Of a DNA stretch of 64,000 nt, positions 62,511-64,000 are shown in pieces. Within the stretch, counting starts at the first letter, position 1; the number at the start of each line of letters is the position of its first letter. Under the pieces are notes generated by a model. That model was not told the origin of the DNA. It did not search any database and was given only the letters and a program-made list of their open reading frames with translations. Both the position numbers and the translations under genes were made by a program. This stretch comes from Nymphaea colorata (Eukaryota; Streptophyta; Magnoliopsida; Nymphaeales; Nymphaeaceae), in contig NC_045145.1 of NCBI RefSeq assembly GCF_008831285.2, forward strand, positions 12,152,802 through 12,216,801, in the 5' to 3' direction.

Positions 62511-63585
62511 ACTCATGGTGACGTCCCCATGATCATTACAGTGTGTTTCATATTTAGACTCAGGATCAGGATGTCTTTCAACAAACTCTGTTTAACAGAA
62601 CTATGAGCTCAGAATGGGATGTGAAAGGTCTAACAATAGCAATAGAGCATGATCAAGTGGCACTAGCCACACAAGGTTGGGTCAGACCAATTACATAGCC
62701 AGGGCTAGGTGTTGCTACTAGTCTTTTCAGCTATTTCCTTTCAAGTGGGCTTTCTTGATTTCATGCACAGAAGGCTGCAGTTGAGGTTTAGAACAAGTGA
62801 TGCAAGAAGCACTCATGAAGACAAAGTCAATTTTTTTCTTTTTATTTTGTTGTACCTTTGCCCACTTGCTTGTGGTTCAGCCTACGACCTTTAGATGGCT
62901 CGTATTTTCTTTTCCTCTTAAAATCCCAATCAAGTTATCAAGAACAAATTGATAGTGGCCCCTTCTTTTTTATCCAGACAGTCATTAATTTTTTAAGAAA
63001 TTATTTGTTTAAAATTTTTAAGGTTGTCTCAACATTAATTATTTTTCTCACTTTAAAACGTTAAAAAAATAAAATGCCAATAATTTAAAAAATATGTGAT
63101 AGTGTTATCCAAGAAATTATGGCTGTGGTGAGAATATAATGTACGTGATGGGTATTATATGAGAATGTAAATCAAATTGTTGAAAGATCGGTGAGTCCTT
63201 CTGGTCTTTTATTCGTCTAATATGTAGTTCATAGTTAGAATATTTCTTCTTTTTCTTCTTTCAACAGAACCAGATTTGTTAAATTTAAATTTGATTCCAC
63301 AAAGTCAAGTAGTTAAATTGCATTTGATGTCCGTTTGTAATAATCTTATACAAAATTGACCATTTGCAATTCATTATGTCCCCACATATAGAGAAAGCCC
63401 TAAGCGGTGTAGCGTAGTTGGTCGGATTGACGGGCCAATGAAAGTTCACAGTTACTTCATTATTATGGGTGCCATTTTTGAGGACTGCAAAAGATAGATG
63501 CATGATACTTTAGTTGACATATGTACTGCTCTCCACTGAGGATCGGGTTAGAGGAAAAAAAAGAAGGGACTTCAGCCTTTTCAAG
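62511..63585. other. Intergenic sequence, no gene recognised
   Basis: AT-rich. A tRNA-like gtagcgtagttggtcgg lies near 63408-63425, but a B box was not found, so it is not called as a SINE. Confidence 0.4.
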
Positions 63586-63935
63586 GTATTCATATAAACT
63601 AAAGCAAAAAGCACAGTTGTGAAATGAATTTAATCCAAACCATCCATTAGTTAAGAAAACACGGTGACAGGAGCATCATTTTCTTACGATAAACCAAGTG
63701 TATTTGTATAAACTAAAGCAAAGGAAAAAGTCAGTTGTAATATGAATTTAATCCATAATATCCACCAGTAAAAGAGACAAAATGACGAGAACATCGTTTT
63801 TTTTTATGATAGACAAAGGGTATTCATAACTAAAGCAAAAAAAAGACAATTACGAAATGAATTTAATCCAAAGCAGCCAGCAGTAAAAAAACAGTGATAA
63901 GAGAATAATTTTATTTACATCGACCAAACATTATT
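63586..63935. repeat. Three diverged ~114-120-bp tandem units
   Basis: Units start gtattcatataaac (63586), gtatttgtataaac (63700) and gtattcataac (63820). Each contains actaaagcaaa and atgaatttaatcca. Confidence 0.8.
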
Positions 63936-64000
63936 AATTACATATTTTCAGGTTTATTCCCCTTTTAAGAATTATTCTCATTTTCTAGGGAAACTTTCCA

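Noticed and set aside
63405-63450. tRNA-like A box suggesting a SINE, and a similar one near 1573
   Set aside because: No B box at the right distance, no poly-A or TTG tail and no target duplication could be seen.

Overview
This window is nuclear DNA of a flowering plant. It holds coiled-coil NBS-LRR (CNL) resistance-gene relatives, Ty1/copia and Ty3/gypsy debris with plant-type initiator-Met primer binding sites, a TRIM, hAT-like MITEs and CACTA-type ends, in an AT-rich intergenic background. I cannot name the species. I see no intact protein-coding gene: every recognisable coding region carries a frameshift, a stop or a truncation, or is a transposon fragment.

Layout. 1-4638 is the left flank, with a copia reverse-transcriptase remnant, an ARM-repeat-like pseudogene and a truncated copia element (RNase H plus 3' LTR). 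4639-24740 and 27201-47336 are two ~20.1 kb arms of a near-perfect inverted repeat around a ~2.46 kb spacer (24741-27200). Each arm carries, from outside inwards: gypsy integrase/RNase H in one orientation, an LTR/PBS, gag and protease in the opposite orientation, a GC-rich element with a gene-like fragment, AT-rich and MITE sequence, a TRIM, a CGAG-rich hAT-like element with a nested repeat, a CNL pseudogene, a CACTA-type segment lying in its LRR region, and about 3 kb of AT-rich sequence. 47337-64000 is the right flank. It has a nearly full-length CNL pseudogene, a diverged third copy of the CACTA-type segment, a truncated third CNL pseudogene, and several MITEs and tandem repeats.

The organising feature is the ~42.7 kb palindrome. 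Its left outer edge cuts a copia element and carries a 20-bp copy of sequence from inside the arm. Its inner left edge coincides with a perfect 26-bp fold-back. The arms differ by point changes and by indels of about 27, 33, 43 and 71 bp, so they are not literal duplicates of one read. They may be an ageing inverted duplication or a mis-joined pair of haplotypes. If real, read-through of the locus would give a long hairpin RNA containing an NLR pseudogene, next to related NLR sequences. One of those carries a near-perfect match, in its P-loop codons, to miR2118 as I remember it. A small-RNA role is a hypothesis, not something the sequence proves.

The three CNL loci (four counting both arms) are all on the same strand outside the left arm and share flanking sequence, which indicates local tandem duplication followed by decay and transposon insertion.
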